A stretch of DNA of 64,000 nucleotides. Origin: Halomonas korlensis (GTDB taxonomy: Bacteria > Pseudomonadota > Gammaproteobacteria > Pseudomonadales > Halomonadaceae). How positions within the stretch are numbered: the stretch's first letter is position 1; every line of letters begins with the position of its first letter. The DNA lies in NCBI RefSeq assembly GCF_900116705.1, contig NZ_FPBP01000007.1:145881-209880 (forward strand). Reading direction: 5' to 3'. The notes beneath the pieces are model-generated. The model saw nothing but the letters and a program-made list of their open reading frames with translations, had not been told where the DNA came from and did no database searches. This document shows positions 1-9,369 of this stretch, piece by piece. The position numbers and the translations under genes are program-made.

Positions 1-672
1 CAACAGCCGGGCCAGCGACTCGGCCAGGTGAATGGCTTCGGCGGCCAGGCTGACATCGACCACCGTTTCCCCGTCGCTGCGCGAGTAGCCCTCGTTGAAG
101 ATCAGGTAGATCACCCACAGCACCCCCGGCAGGCGCTCCGGCAATGCCGCGGTATCGGGCACTTCGTAGGGAATGCCCGCGTCGCGGATCTTGCGCTTGG
201 CCCGAACGACACGCTGGGCCAGGGTGGCGGGCTTCTGCAATAGCGCGCTGGCCACCTGCTCGGTTGTCAGGCCGCCCATCTCGCGCAGGGTCAGCGCGAT
301 GCGATCCGCCATGGCAAGGCTGGGATGGCAACAGGTGAACAGCAGCCGCAGCTGGTCGTCCTCGATGCTTGGGTCTTGCCATTCGAAAGCCGCCCCTTCG
401 AAAGCCTCCTCGGGCATGACGAGATGCGCATAGTGGCGTGACGTCTGGCGGCGGCGAATCTGGTCGATGCCGCGGCGCTGGCCGACACGAATCAGCCAGA
501 CGGCAGGATCGTCGGGCGTCCCCTCCGTTGGCCATTGATGCACGGCGGCGGCGAAAGCTTCCTGCATGGCGTCTTCGGCCAGGTCGAAATCCCCGAGCAG
601 CCGAATCAACGTCGCCAATACCCGGCGCGACTGTTGTCGATAGAGCTGGTCGATCAACGGCTGGTTATGCAT
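1..672 (-). CDS. RNA polymerase sigma factor, ECF type with DUF6596-like C-terminus (partial, runs off left edge)
   Basis: The reading frame is open from an ATG at 672 to base 1, giving the first 224 residues; family members are about 400 residues, so roughly half is missing. Sigma-70 region 2 is visible near residues 10-80 ([13 protein letters not shown], then a [18 protein letters not shown] stretch). The region 4 helix-turn-helix lies near 118-150 ([20 protein letters not shown]). The following part ([16 protein letters not shown]) is typical of the large ECF subfamily often paired with YCII-domain proteins. These sigma factors direct RNA polymerase to small regulons. The ribosome site before the ATG is weak, so the exact start is less certain than the family. 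The partner gene, if any, lies outside the window. Confidence 0.85.
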   Translation of the reverse strand, partial: MHNQPLIDQLYRQQSRRVLATLIRLLGDFDLAEDAMQEAFAAAVHQWPTEGTPDDPAVWLIRVGQRRGIDQIRRRQTSRHYAHLVMPEEAFEGAAFEWQDPSIEDDQLRLLFTCCHPSLAMADRIALTLREMGGLTTEQVASALLQKPATLAQRVVRAKRKIRDAGIPYEVPDTAALPERLPGVLWVIYLIFNEGYSRSDGETVVDVSLAAEAIHLAESLARLL

Positions 673-840
673 AAAAATCACAGGCGCGAGACGCCATGCA
701 CGGTACAGAAGGTCAGTTACAAAAATCTCCCCTTTATATTAGCGCAGCGCCTGCCCGATTGCCCCGCCATGCGGGTTGGACACTGGCAAACCTTGCCGCA
801 TTGAACGATGCTCAGGCTGCAGCCCTTGAGAGGAGGATCG

Positions 841-1434
841 ATGGGACAGACTCGTGACCCCCACAATCTGGAAGAACTGATTGATGACATCGAAGCCATC
901 GACAGCCCCTCCGGCCGGATACGCTTCGATGATGTGCTGGATGCCACGGGCCAACGTTCCTTCGGCCCCCTGCTGCTCATCGCGGGATTGATCACCCTGA
1001 TTCCCGTCATCAGTGGTATCCCCGGCGTGCCCACGCTCATGGCCTTGTTCACGCTGCTGGTTTGTGTTCAGCTGCTCCTGGGCCGCCGCACCTTCTGGCT
1101 GCCGCGGTGGCTGCGCGAGCGAAACATCGAGGACAGCAAGGTCCATAAGGGGCTGCGCTGGATGCGCCGGCCGGCAAGGTTTACCGACAAGTTCCTTCAT
1201 CACCGACTGGCCGTGATGACCGGCAAGACCGGCAGGCGCCTCACTGCCGTGGCGTGCGTGCTGATCGCCCTAGTCATGCCACCGATGGAGTTCATCCCCT
1301 TTTCTGCCAGCCTTGCCGGTGCTGCGCTTAGCCTCTTTGGCTTGTCGCTCATGGCCCGCGATGGCCTCCTGGCGTTATTGGGTTTCGTAGCGACCTTTGC
1401 CGCTCTGCTGCTGGTCTTCCCCTATGTGATATAG
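841..1434 (+). CDS. ExoD-family exopolysaccharide synthesis membrane protein
   Basis: The protein has 197 residues with the ExoD layout: a soluble N-terminus (ELIDDIEAID), a loop with DDVLDATGQRSFGPLL, then several hydrophobic helices (about 45-65, 70-88, 135-155, 160-195). ExoD proteins are inner-membrane proteins linked to exopolysaccharide production and alkali tolerance in rhizobia; the molecular activity is unknown. I start it at 841 because an AGGAGG ribosome site ends 4-5 bases before that ATG. An in-frame ATG at 808 has no such site. It is followed after 12 bases by the dehydratase gene on the same strand, so the two may be co-transcribed, with no evident functional link. Confidence 0.8.
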   Translation: MGQTRDPHNLEELIDDIEAIDSPSGRIRFDDVLDATGQRSFGPLLLIAGLITLIPVISGIPGVPTLMALFTLLVCVQLLLGRRTFWLPRWLRERNIEDSKVHKGLRWMRRPARFTDKFLHHRLAVMTGKTGRRLTAVACVLIALVMPPMEFIPFSASLAGAALSLFGLSLMARDGLLALLGFVATFAALLLVFPYVI

Positions 1435-1446
1435 GAGACGCTGTCC

Positions 1447-2394
1447 ATGCTCCAACTCCAGCAGATACAACAGGCCCGCGACACCATCACCCCGACGCTC
1501 TCGCCTACGCCGCTGATTCTCGACCATGTTCTCTCCGACCGGCTCGGCCGCCGGGTCTGGCTCAAGGGCGAGCTTTTTCAGCGTACCGGCTCATTCAAGT
1601 CGCGTGGGGCGCTGAACTGGCTGCGCACGGCATCGGCGGACGAACTGGCCGGTGGGCTTGGCGCGGTTTCGGCCGGCAACCATGCGTTGGGGCTCGCCTG
1701 GGCGGCTCGGGCGATGGGCGCCGCGGTGACCATCGTGATGCCGGAGAACGCCAGCCCTTTCAAGGTCGAGGGCACGCGCCGCCTGGGCGCGGAGGTGATC
1801 CTGCACGGCGACATCAACGATGCCTGGGCGCTGATGCACCGCCTGGTCGAGGAACGCGGTCTGACGCTGGTACATCCCTACGACGACGAGCGCATCATCG
1901 CCGGCCAGGGGACCGTCGGTCTCGAGATTCTCGACCAGGCCCCCGAGGCCGGCGCCATTCTCTGTCCCGTGGGGGGCGGTGGGCTGATTTCGGGGATAAG
2001 TGTTGCGGTGGCGACGCGTCAACCGTCGCTGGAAGTGATCGGCGTGGAACCCGAAGGGGCGGCCAGCATGGCGCACGCCTGGCAGCACGGCGCGCCCACC
2101 CGGCTCGAAAGCGTGGCTACCTGTGCCAAGAGCCTCGCGGCGGCCGTCGTCGGGGAGCTCACCTATCCGCTGTGCCGTACGGGCGTCGCCTCGCTCGCCC
2201 GAGTGGACGAGCCGGCCATTCGTCACGCCATGCAGCATCTGTTGTATCACGCCAAGCTGATGACCGAGCCCGGCGCGGCAGTAGGGATTGCGTGCCTGCT
2301 CGACGATGTCGTGGCGCTGCCGCCATCGGGCGATATCGTGGTGGTGATCACCGGCGGTAATCTCGGTCGCGAGGAGTTGCAGGCGTTCCTGTGA
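1447..2394 (+). CDS. Threonine/serine dehydratase, PLP-dependent (fold type II)
   Basis: The 315-residue protein matches the catalytic-domain-only threonine/serine dehydratase family. The PLP lysine is K51 in SFKSRGA, the substrate loop is SAGNHALG (75-82), and the phosphate-binding glycine loop is GGGGL (176-180). There is no C-terminal ACT regulatory domain, so it resembles catabolic dehydratases or serine racemase/EutB-like enzymes rather than biosynthetic IlvA. It should deaminate L-threonine or L-serine (or a related hydroxy amino acid) to the 2-oxo acid in the cytoplasm. The exact substrate cannot be read from sequence. EutB-type enzymes in halophiles sit in ectoine-degradation clusters; no such partners are seen here. 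Confidence 0.88.
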   Translation: MLQLQQIQQARDTITPTLSPTPLILDHVLSDRLGRRVWLKGELFQRTGSFKSRGALNWLRTASADELAGGLGAVSAGNHALGLAWAARAMGAAVTIVMPENASPFKVEGTRRLGAEVILHGDINDAWALMHRLVEERGLTLVHPYDDERIIAGQGTVGLEILDQAPEAGAILCPVGGGGLISGISVAVATRQPSLEVIGVEPEGAASMAHAWQHGAPTRLESVATCAKSLAAAVVGELTYPLCRTGVASLARVDEPAIRHAMQHLLYHAKLMTEPGAAVGIACLLDDVVALPPSGDIVVVITGGNLGREELQAFL

Positions 2395-2459
2395 TCCTCG
2401 CCGAGCCGTGTACCGCTTGAGTTGGCCTTGAGATGGCCTTGGGATGGTCCTGACAGTGC

Positions 2460-4094
2460 CTAGACGCCGCTCCACTCGTCGCCGTGGCGCCGGGCGCACC
2501 CTTCCGCTTCCAGCTTGAGCAGATGGGCCAGCGCCGAGCGTTCGGCAACGGGGTGTCGCGTCTCGGGCGCGTCATCGTAGGCGTGTCGGGTCAGGGCGCT
2601 CAGGCTCGCCGGTCCGTGGAGCGACAGCGCCCGGGCCACCTTGTGCTCCCTCGCTAACCGGTGAGTGATCAGAAAGTCGATGACCGCTTGGGGGTTACCC
2701 ATCAAAAAGCCGTGGCCGGGCGCGAGATGGACGATGGGCTCGGCCATCAGCCTATCGAGGGCTTCCAGGTAGGCGGCCATGTTGCCATCCGGCGGATTGA
2801 TGACCACCGTGGAGCCCTGCATGACATGGTCGCCCGAGAACAGCAGCCCCTGCGCCTGCAGCAGGTAGCAGAGGTGGTTGGAGGCATGGCCGGGCGTGTG
2901 GATCACCCGGAGGGCACCGGCCGGGGTAGCGATGATCTCGCCGTGGGTGAGGACCTGATCGGGGGAGAATTGCTGGTCCTGGCTGGCGCCAGTTGGGGGC
3001 GGCATGCCGGCCACCACGGCGCCGGTGCGCTCTTTCAGCAGTGCCGCCCCCGGCGAATGGTCACGGTGGGTGTGGGTAACCAGTATCCGGGAAATACGGC
3101 CACCGGTAATCTCCAGCAGCCTGTCGAGGTGTTCAGGGTCGTCAGGGCCCGGATCGATAACGATTTGGTCATCCTCGTCCCCCAGCAGGTAGGTGTTGGT
3201 GCCGGGGCCGGTCATCATGCCCGGGTTAGGCGCGGTCAACCTCACGACGCCGGGGGCCAATCTCACCGGGACGCCGGGGACGATCTCGGCACTGGCGATA
3301 CCCCGAGCCAGCGGGTCGAGTGTCCTGACTTCTTCGAAGGCGGGCGAGTCCGGCTCGACCATGTGCCTGGCGCCGCCCTTGCGAGCAGGCCAGGCACAGC
3401 CGGGAGAGGGCTCGGGCGGCGTGGCGTGGGCATAGCGCATCAGGGCATCGGTGGTATCGAAATCAGCGAGGATGCGCAGGGTCCGCCGGGTCGGGAAGCT
3501 CAACTGGCGCCGTCCACAGCGGTGGTCCTCCAGCGCCTGCTGCGGCCTCAGCCAGGCGTGGTCGATGACCTCCGCTCCATCGGGTCGCACACGCTGGTCA
3601 TCCGGTGCCACCGTGACGAAAAAGCGAGTATCGAAGCGCCGCGGCGGTCCCTTGGGCGTCACCCAGTGGCCGAGATAGGCCAGGCGATCCAGCGGCAGGC
3701 TCAGGCCACGCTCTCGACAGAACGCGAAGAAGCTCACCTCAGCCCGATTCAGGGCGTCGCGTTGCATCGGGAGCACCGCATCGTCATCAACCGGCATCCG
3801 CCCCTGACGATCCACCGCCAGCAACAGGCCGGCCTCCTCGAAGCACTCGCGAACGGCTGCGATCAGATAGTCGGCACCGCCTTCGTCCAGGCTCATCGTC
3901 TGACTGATCGAGGCGTCACCGATGCCCGTCATGATCTCCTGGCAGGCCGTGTCCCTGGCATCCACGGCACCGCCCGGAAAGACGAAGTAGCCAGGCAGGA
4001 AGACCGCCTCCCAGGTGCGTTGCAGCAGCAGGATTTCCAGACCCTGCTCGGCGTCGCGGACGAGGGCCAGTGTGGCGGCGGGGCGTATCTCCAT
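2460..4094 (-). CDS. Nudix hydrolase / metallo-beta-lactamase-fold hydrolase fusion
   Basis: This 544-residue protein joins two hydrolase domains. Residues 1 to about 230 form a Nudix domain with a REcfEEaG core at 82-88; the first Glu of the classical Nudix box is not at the expected place, as in some divergent CoA or RNA-type Nudix proteins. Residues about 275-480 form a metallo-beta-lactamase fold with the di-metal motif HTHRDH (341-346), a HTPGHASNH segment, a FSGDHV metal Asp region and a terminal PGHG. A winged-helix-like tail follows, as in LACTB2-type proteins. No frameshift separates the domains. It lies downstream of the metal ABC operon with a 58-base gap, on the same strand. The substrate is unknown. 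Confidence 0.85.
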   Translation of the reverse strand: MEIRPAATLALVRDAEQGLEILLLQRTWEAVFLPGYFVFPGGAVDARDTACQEIMTGIGDASISQTMSLDEGGADYLIAAVRECFEEAGLLLAVDRQGRMPVDDDAVLPMQRDALNRAEVSFFAFCRERGLSLPLDRLAYLGHWVTPKGPPRRFDTRFFVTVAPDDQRVRPDGAEVIDHAWLRPQQALEDHRCGRRQLSFPTRRTLRILADFDTTDALMRYAHATPPEPSPGCAWPARKGGARHMVEPDSPAFEEVRTLDPLARGIASAEIVPGVPVRLAPGVVRLTAPNPGMMTGPGTNTYLLGDEDDQIVIDPGPDDPEHLDRLLEITGGRISRILVTHTHRDHSPGAALLKERTGAVVAGMPPPTGASQDQQFSPDQVLTHGEIIATPAGALRVIHTPGHASNHLCYLLQAQGLLFSGDHVMQGSTVVINPPDGNMAAYLEALDRLMAEPIVHLAPGHGFLMGNPQAVIDFLITHRLAREHKVARALSLHGPASLSALTRHAYDDAPETRHPVAERSALAHLLKLEAEGCARRHGDEWSGV

Positions 4095-4152
4095 TCAGTC
4101 ACCCGATCCTTTGCATAGTGATGGGGCATCAGCAGCCCCGCGGGGCGAGCTA

Positions 4153-5091
4153 TCAACTGCTCTGTGAAAGTGACGCGGCACCCGCGCGCTGGCGTTGCGG
4201 CCCGAACAGGCAGGCTCCCAGGAGGATCAGGCCGGATATCGTCGCGATCATGCCGGCGGCGCTCACCGAGACATCGAAGCCCAGGCCCAGCCAGATCAGG
4301 CCGTGTCCGGCCAGCAGATAGCCCAGCACCGATGAGATCAGCGCAAAGAGCTGGCTCCAGGCGATCTGCACGCCCAGGCGATTGGTCATCAGCCGCGCCG
4401 CGGCCGCCGGACAAATGAACATGGCGATGACGATGATCGACCCCACCGCCTCGAAGGCGGCGATCGCCGCGATCGCCACCATGGTGACCAGCAGCAGATC
4501 GACGATCACCGGATGGGCGCGCACGCTGGCGGCAAAATCGGGGTCGAAGCTACCGACCACCAGATGGCGGCGAAACACCACCACATAGGCCACCACCAGC
4601 AAGCCCACCCAGGCCACGCGCGCGAGCTGTGGCGGCAGGTCGGCCAGCGCCACCGGGTCGAACAACGAGGCGAGGCTCACCCCCTCGAACCAGATCAGGC
4701 TCTCTAGGTTACCGTACAGCGCATGCTCCACGTCCAGGTGCACGCCGCTGGCCTGGCTCCACTCGAGCAGCAGCACGCCGAAGGCGAACAGGCTGGTAAA
4801 GGTGACGCCCATGGCGGCGCTGATTTCCACCCGGCCAAGCCGGCGTATCAGTTCGATCATCACCACCGTGACCAACGCCGACACGCCGGCGCCCAGCATC
4901 ATTGCCGTGGAGGCGAGCGTGCCGGTGAGCAGGAAACTCACCACGATGCCGGGCAGGGCCACGTGACTGATGGCGTCACCGATCAGGCTCTGGCGGCGCA
5001 GCACCAGGAAGTTGCCGAGCAGCGCGCAGGTCATGCCGATGATCACTGCCACGCTCATCGGCACCAGGCTGAACATCATGAAATCGCTCAT
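4153..5091 (-). CDS. Zn/Mn ABC transporter permease, second subunit (TroD/ZnuB-like)
   Basis: A 312-residue protein of the ABC-3 family with about eight or nine membrane helices. The region near SLIGDAISHVALPGIV is the conserved cytoplasmic coupling segment of this family. It would pair with the other permease to form the inner-membrane channel for Zn or Mn import. Its ATG overlaps the TGA of the upstream permease gene by four bases (ATGA), a clear sign of translational coupling. It is the last transporter gene of the operon. Confidence 0.9.
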   Translation of the reverse strand: MSDFMMFSLVPMSVAVIIGMTCALLGNFLVLRRQSLIGDAISHVALPGIVVSFLLTGTLASTAMMLGAGVSALVTVVMIELIRRLGRVEISAAMGVTFTSLFAFGVLLLEWSQASGVHLDVEHALYGNLESLIWFEGVSLASLFDPVALADLPPQLARVAWVGLLVVAYVVVFRRHLVVGSFDPDFAASVRAHPVIVDLLLVTMVAIAAIAAFEAVGSIIVIAMFICPAAAARLMTNRLGVQIAWSQLFALISSVLGYLLAGHGLIWLGLGFDVSVSAAGMIATISGLILLGACLFGPQRQRAGAASLSQSS

Positions 5092-6302
5092 GTCGGCTCC
5101 CCTGCCCTGGGCTGCAGCAGGGCTTCCAGCGCCGTGATGGCGTCCGGCGGCAGCACGCGAGCGATCGGCTCCAGGCCGGAGTGTTCCTGATGCAGCGCAT
5201 CGTCGGGATAGCGCCGGCGATACAGCGCCCAGAGCCGCTCTTCATGCTCGGCATCCCGGGCGGCGGAATGCCCCGCGGGCGTGGCCACGCCGTCACGCCG
5301 TATATAGCCCCGCCGTTGCAGCAGCCGCAGCGTCAGGCCATCGAAGATTGGCTCGTCTCGCGCCACCGCCAAGAGGCCCTGGCGCAGGTGGACCCGGCGA
5401 CGAAAACGCTGATGGGCCAGCAAGGTGGCAAAAGCGCCGCGCTGGGGCGACAGCAAGAATGACACCATGAACAGGCCAAACGCCGCCAGCACGATCAACG
5501 AGCCGGTAGGCAGCCCCTCGTTGATGCTGGAAAGCGTGACGCCCAGGTAGGCCGACAGCGCGCCGAGCAGCGCGGCCAGGACGACCATGCGCAGCGGCCG
5601 GTTGGTCCAAAAACGCGCCGTCACCGGGGGAATGATGGTCAGCGCCACGATCAGGATCAGGCCAGTGACCTTGAGGCCGATTACCACCACCGCCATCAAC
5701 AGCGTCAGCATCAACAGATCGACCCGCCAGGCGCTCACTCCCTGGGTGCCGGCGAAGGGGGCATCAAAGCAGACCATCAGAAAGTCGCGACGCAGCACGA
5801 AGATCGCCGCCAGAAGCCCCAGGGCACATACCGCGATCAGCTTGGCTTCCGAGGCCAGCATGCCCGCAGTCGAACCCACCAGGTAATCGGTCAGGCCGGA
5901 TTGCCCGGTGACGTTCATCGATTGAATGAAAGTGATCAGCACCACCCCGAAGGAGAAGAAGGTGGAGAGCACGGCGCCGATCGCGGCGTCCTCCCCCAGG
6001 CGGGTACGGGCGCTGATCAACTGCACCAGCCAAAGGCCCAGCGCGGCGCTCGCTGCGGCGCCCATCAGGAGCCCCGGCAGCCAGCGACCGTCGCCTTGAA
6101 CGAGCCCGGCGGCGATGAACGCCAACGCCAGTCCCGGCAGGGTCGCGTGACTGATGGCGTCGCTGACCAGCGAGCGCTTGCGCAGCAGCACGAAGGTGCC
6201 GATCATCCCGGCGCCGGCGCCGAGCAACATGGCGCCGATCGTCACCAGGCTGGTGTTGTAGCCCAGGGTGAACGTCAGGGCGGACCACCAGACCTCGATC
6301 AT
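5088..6302 (-). CDS. Zn/Mn ABC transporter permease fused to a DtxR/MntR-like C-terminal domain (TroC-like)
   Basis: The first ~290 residues are an ABC-3 metal permease (coupling segment near [15 protein letters not shown]). The remaining ~110 residues are soluble. They hold a winged-helix-like piece ([16 protein letters not shown], then ATPAG) and a part resembling the dimer/metal domain of DtxR/MntR regulators ([16 protein letters not shown], then [15 protein letters not shown]). Plain permeases of this family are about 290 residues, so the 404-residue length is notable. I place the start at 6302, where ATG overlaps the stop of the ATPase gene; the frame stays open further upstream, but only antisense to the ATPase. 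The tail may sense metal or regulate transport; that is inference. Confidence 0.87.
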   Translation of the reverse strand: MIEVWWSALTFTLGYNTSLVTIGAMLLGAGAGMIGTFVLLRKRSLVSDAISHATLPGLALAFIAAGLVQGDGRWLPGLLMGAAASAALGLWLVQLISARTRLGEDAAIGAVLSTFFSFGVVLITFIQSMNVTGQSGLTDYLVGSTAGMLASEAKLIAVCALGLLAAIFVLRRDFLMVCFDAPFAGTQGVSAWRVDLLMLTLLMAVVVIGLKVTGLILIVALTIIPPVTARFWTNRPLRMVVLAALLGALSAYLGVTLSSINEGLPTGSLIVLAAFGLFMVSFLLSPQRGAFATLLAHQRFRRRVHLRQGLLAVARDEPIFDGLTLRLLQRRGYIRRDGVATPAGHSAARDAEHEERLWALYRRRYPDDALHQEHSGLEPIARVLPPDAITALEALLQPRAGEPT

Positions 6303-7102
6303 ATGTCCTCCGAGACCACCGTCGCCGGGGCCACCAGGCGCGCCAGCTGGATCTGGTTGAGTCGTCCTCCGTAAGTCGCCTGGAGGTGATCGGCCGTAAA
6401 GACACTCTCTACCGGTCCAGCGGCGATGCGCCGCACATTGAGCAGCAGGACATGGTCGAAGTAGTCGCGCACCGTCGCCAGGTCGTGGTGCACGCACAGC
6501 AGTGTTCGTCCTTGCTCGCGAAGTCGCTTGAGCACTTCGACGATAGCCTTCTCGGTGGCGGCGTCCACGCCGGCGAAGGGCTCGTCGAGAATGGTCAGCT
6601 CGGCCTGTTGGGTCAGCGCCCGGGCCAGGAAGACGCGCTGCTGCTGGCCACCGGACAGCTCGCCGATCTGGCGGTCGGCGAAGGTTTCCATGCCGACCCG
6701 GGCCAGGCTGTCCATGGCCTGCTCGCGCTGGCGGCGACCGGTAATCTGCCACCAGCGCAGGTCACGAAACAACCCCATGATCACCACATCGATCACCGTG
6801 GCGGGAAAGTCCCAGTCCACGCTGCTGCGCTGGGGCACATAGGCGACGTGACGGGTCATCTCGGAGAAGGGTTGGCCGAAGACGCGCACGTCGCCGGTCA
6901 GCCGCCGCGTGATGCCCAGCACCGCCTTGAGCAGGCTCGACTTGCCGGCGCCGTTGGGCCCAACGATAGCCGTCATGCTGCCCGGCGGCACCACGAAGTC
7001 CACCGAATGCACCACTGGTCGGTGATCGTAGCTGACGGTCAATCCGTGGATCGCCAGGGGGCTGGCGGCGATCTCGTCGCTGATCTGTCCCACAGCGCTC
7101 AT
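6299..7102 (-). CDS. Zn/Mn ABC transporter ATP-binding protein (TroB-like)
   Basis: A 267-residue ABC ATPase with Walker A GPNGAGKS (48-55), Q-loop [12 protein letters not shown], signature LSGGQQQR, Walker B LTILDEP and the switch His in CVHHDL. The VPQ...DWDFPATV segment is characteristic of ATPases of the Mn/Zn/Fe chelate family. It powers import through the two permeases encoded downstream. The gene overlaps both neighbours by four bases (binding protein upstream, permease downstream), so the whole set is one operon. Confidence 0.93.
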   Translation of the reverse strand: MSAVGQISDEIAASPLAIHGLTVSYDHRPVVHSVDFVVPPGSMTAIVGPNGAGKSSLLKAVLGITRRLTGDVRVFGQPFSEMTRHVAYVPQRSSVDWDFPATVIDVVIMGLFRDLRWWQITGRRQREQAMDSLARVGMETFADRQIGELSGGQQQRVFLARALTQQAELTILDEPFAGVDAATEKAIVEVLKRLREQGRTLLCVHHDLATVRDYFDHVLLLNVRRIAAGPVESVFTADHLQATYGGRLNQIQLARLVAPATVVSEDI

Positions 7103-8076
7103 GGTGCCTCCTCGAGTTGATTCAGGCGGCCCAGCCGTCCACCGTCCGGCACCTCGCCACCCAAGGCCCTGGCGATCACGCTGACGTTATGGTCGATCAT
7201 GCCCAGCCAGGTGCCCTCATAGCTGTCGACGGGTCCCATGGCGTCGGAGTACAGCACGCCCCCGATACGCACCTGATGGTCCCTGGCCTCGGCACCCTCG
7301 ATCAGCGCCCGGATATTACGATCCGACACCGAGGTTTCGACGAAAATCGCACCGATATCCCGCGTCACCAACAGGTCGACCAGTGACTCGATCCTCGCCA
7401 GGCCGGCCTCGCTCTCGGTGGAGAAGCCCTGGATGCCGAGCACTTCAAAATCATAAGCATCGCCGAAATAGCCGAAGGCGTCATGGGCGGTGACCAGCAC
7501 CCGGGCATTCTCGGGCACACTGCTCAGCACCTCACGCGCATAGGCGTCAAGCGCTTCGAGCTCCACGAGGTAATCGCGAGCATTGGCCTCGAAGATATCC
7601 GCATGGTCAGGTGCCAGCTCCTCCAGAGCGTCACGGATCGCCTCGACCACGTACCGCCAGCGGCCGGGGTCCATCCAGACATGCGGATCAGATTGGTCGG
7701 CGTACGCCTCATCGGCGAGCCGCGCCTCCTGGGGAACCGACTCGGCCACCGCGTACACCGGGCTGCGCTCGCCGAGCCGTTCGAGAAATTCCTCGAGCTG
7801 CGCCTCGAGATAGAGACCGTTCCAGAACACCGCATCGGCGCGTGTCATGGCGATGACGTCGGAACGCGTCTGGCGATAAAGATGCGGGTCGACCCCTGGC
7901 CCCATCAGGCCATGCACTTCGACCCGGTCACCGCCGACCTCGCGCAGCACATCGGCAATCATGCCGGTAGTCGCCACCACTTGCAGTTGTGAGGTATCGG
8001 CCTGCACGGGCATAGCGGCCAAGACCCCCGTCACCACCAGACAAAGCGACGCGGAAAGACGACCCGCTAGCGACAT
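7099..8076 (-). CDS. Zn/Mn ABC transporter substrate-binding protein (TroA-like, cluster A-I)
   Basis: The 325-residue protein begins with a signal peptide (hydrophobic residues about 5-24, cleavage near VQA). The expected metal ligands are visible: H65 (DPHLY), H132 (DPHVWMDP), H198 (TAHDAFGYF) and D278 (YSDAMG). The His/His/His/Asp set matches TroA and ZnuA rather than the His/His/Glu/Asp set of PsaA/MntC. It lacks the His-rich loop of true ZnuA, so zinc or manganese are both possible. It is the promoter-proximal gene of the operon and has an AAGGAG ribosome site. It would capture metal in the periplasm and deliver it to the permeases. Confidence 0.9.
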   Translation of the reverse strand: MSLAGRLSASLCLVVTGVLAAMPVQADTSQLQVVATTGMIADVLREVGGDRVEVHGLMGPGVDPHLYRQTRSDVIAMTRADAVFWNGLYLEAQLEEFLERLGERSPVYAVAESVPQEARLADEAYADQSDPHVWMDPGRWRYVVEAIRDALEELAPDHADIFEANARDYLVELEALDAYAREVLSSVPENARVLVTAHDAFGYFGDAYDFEVLGIQGFSTESEAGLARIESLVDLLVTRDIGAIFVETSVSDRNIRALIEGAEARDHQVRIGGVLYSDAMGPVDSYEGTWLGMIDHNVSVIARALGGEVPDGGRLGRLNQLEEAP

Positions 8077-8097
8077 GAAGCAACTCCTTATCTATTC

Positions 8098-8121
8098 CAT
8101 ACGGCATTCGATACATACGGC
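8098..8121. promoter_or_regulatory. Direct repeat in the leader of the metal-uptake operon
   Basis: The octamer CATACGGC occurs at 8098-8105 and again at 8114-8121, 16 bases apart, just upstream of the ribosome site of the binding-protein gene. The placement would suit a metal-responsive repressor site, but the motif matches no metalloregulator box I know. The whole gap 8077-8296 holds no gene. Confidence 0.25.
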
Positions 8122-8296
8122 TGACTACGACAGCGAAGGCCGCCAATAATGCCGCTAGGGTACCCTGTCTGGCGATGGTTGCTAAATTGTCTTGGCCTAG
8201 CCTGCCCATAGTGCAGGCGCATATCACAGGCACAAGTGACTCTGGGCTCGGTAGAAATGATAGAAGTCAGGCAAGGTCCTAGGTAACCCGGCGCGT

Positions 8297-9292
8297 TCAG
8301 AGCGTCTCGCCCACCTCGATACGATAGCCCAGATCGATGATGCGCTCCTCGGTCGCCTCGCCCTGAATATGTGACAACAGCAACTGCGCCGCCTGACGGC
8401 CGATCGCCTCGCGAGGCGTGATCACGCTGGCCAGGCGCGGCGACATCACCTGCCCCACGTCATGACCATGGAAGCCGGCAATGGCAATGCGTTGCGGTAC
8501 TTGAATGCCGCGCCGCAGGCATTCGAAGTAGGCCCCGACGGCGACATCGTCATTGGTACAGAAAAGCCCGTCCGCCTCGGGATATTCGGCAAGCACTTCC
8601 GCCATCAGTGCGGCCCCCACACTGTAGGAGGATCGCTGGGTGCGCTGGAGCTTCAACGGCACCAGACCATGCGCCTCCATGGCCTCACGATAGCCCTGAT
8701 CGCGCTGACGGGTACGCTCATCGAGACGCACCGCCAGATAGATGATCCGCCGCCGACCGCGGTGGATCATCTCGCTGACCATATCGCGGGCCGCGGCGAC
8801 ATTGTCGAACCCGACCGCGTGATGGATCGGGGGCGTCAGCGAATCCATGATCTCGACACTGGGGATGCCGGCGGTTTCTAGCATGCGGCGACTGCGTGGG
8901 GTGTGCCGACTGTCGGACAGAATCACCGCATCGACATTGTAGGACAGCAGCGAGGCCAGGCTGCGCTCTTCGAGCTCCTCGCTGTAGGCGTAATGGGACA
9001 GCATCAGGTGGTAGCCGGCCGGTTCAGTGACCGCCTCCACCCCCACCAGCACATCGGCGAATACCTGGTTGGTCAGCGACGGCACCAACACCCCGATGGA
9101 ACGGCTGGTCGACTTCGACAGCAGGTCCGGGGCGCGGTTGGGAATATAGCCGAGCTGCTCGGCTACCGCGAAGATACGCTCGCGCAGTCCCACGGACACT
9201 GAGTCGGGATTGCGCAGGCACCGACTCACAGTCATCTTCGTGGCACCGACTCGGTCGGCGATATCCTGGAGCGTGGGGCGACGTTTTTTCAA
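8297..9292 (-). CDS. gntR: LacI-family repressor, gluconate regulator GntR type
   Basis: A 331-residue LacI/GalR regulator. The N-terminal helix-turn-helix (TLQDIADRVGATKMTVSRCL, about 6-25) is followed by the hinge (LLSKSTSRSIGVLVPSL) and a periplasmic-binding-like effector domain. It is very similar in layout to enteric GntR, and its position after gluconokinase and a TRAP transporter supports gluconate or 6-phosphogluconate as effector. It should repress the transport/kinase genes until gluconate is present; a matching operator is seen at 13059-13082. The gap to gluconokinase (77 bases) is short, so it may be the last gene of the same leftward unit. Confidence 0.88.
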   Translation of the reverse strand: MKKRRPTLQDIADRVGATKMTVSRCLRNPDSVSVGLRERIFAVAEQLGYIPNRAPDLLSKSTSRSIGVLVPSLTNQVFADVLVGVEAVTEPAGYHLMLSHYAYSEELEERSLASLLSYNVDAVILSDSRHTPRSRRMLETAGIPSVEIMDSLTPPIHHAVGFDNVAAARDMVSEMIHRGRRRIIYLAVRLDERTRQRDQGYREAMEAHGLVPLKLQRTQRSSYSVGAALMAEVLAEYPEADGLFCTNDDVAVGAYFECLRRGIQVPQRIAIAGFHGHDVGQVMSPRLASVITPREAIGRQAAQLLLSHIQGEATEERIIDLGYRIEVGETL

Positions 9293-9369
9293 GGCAGCTC
9301 GCAGCCTGAGTAGTGAATAGTCAGCAGTGCGCAGCCGGAATGTGCGGCCGTAGTGCTTGAACGTACGGC

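Noticed and set aside
2661..4118. 485-codon open frame on the plus strand
   Set aside because: It is antisense to the Nudix/MBL gene, whose motifs are clear; its own translation is His/Gly/Gln/Arg-rich and resembles nothing. Long antisense frames are common at this GC content.
7099..8076. Assignment as a strictly manganese-specific MntC/PsaA protein
   Set aside because: The third ligand is His (TAHDAFGYF), not Glu, so zinc and manganese both remain possible.
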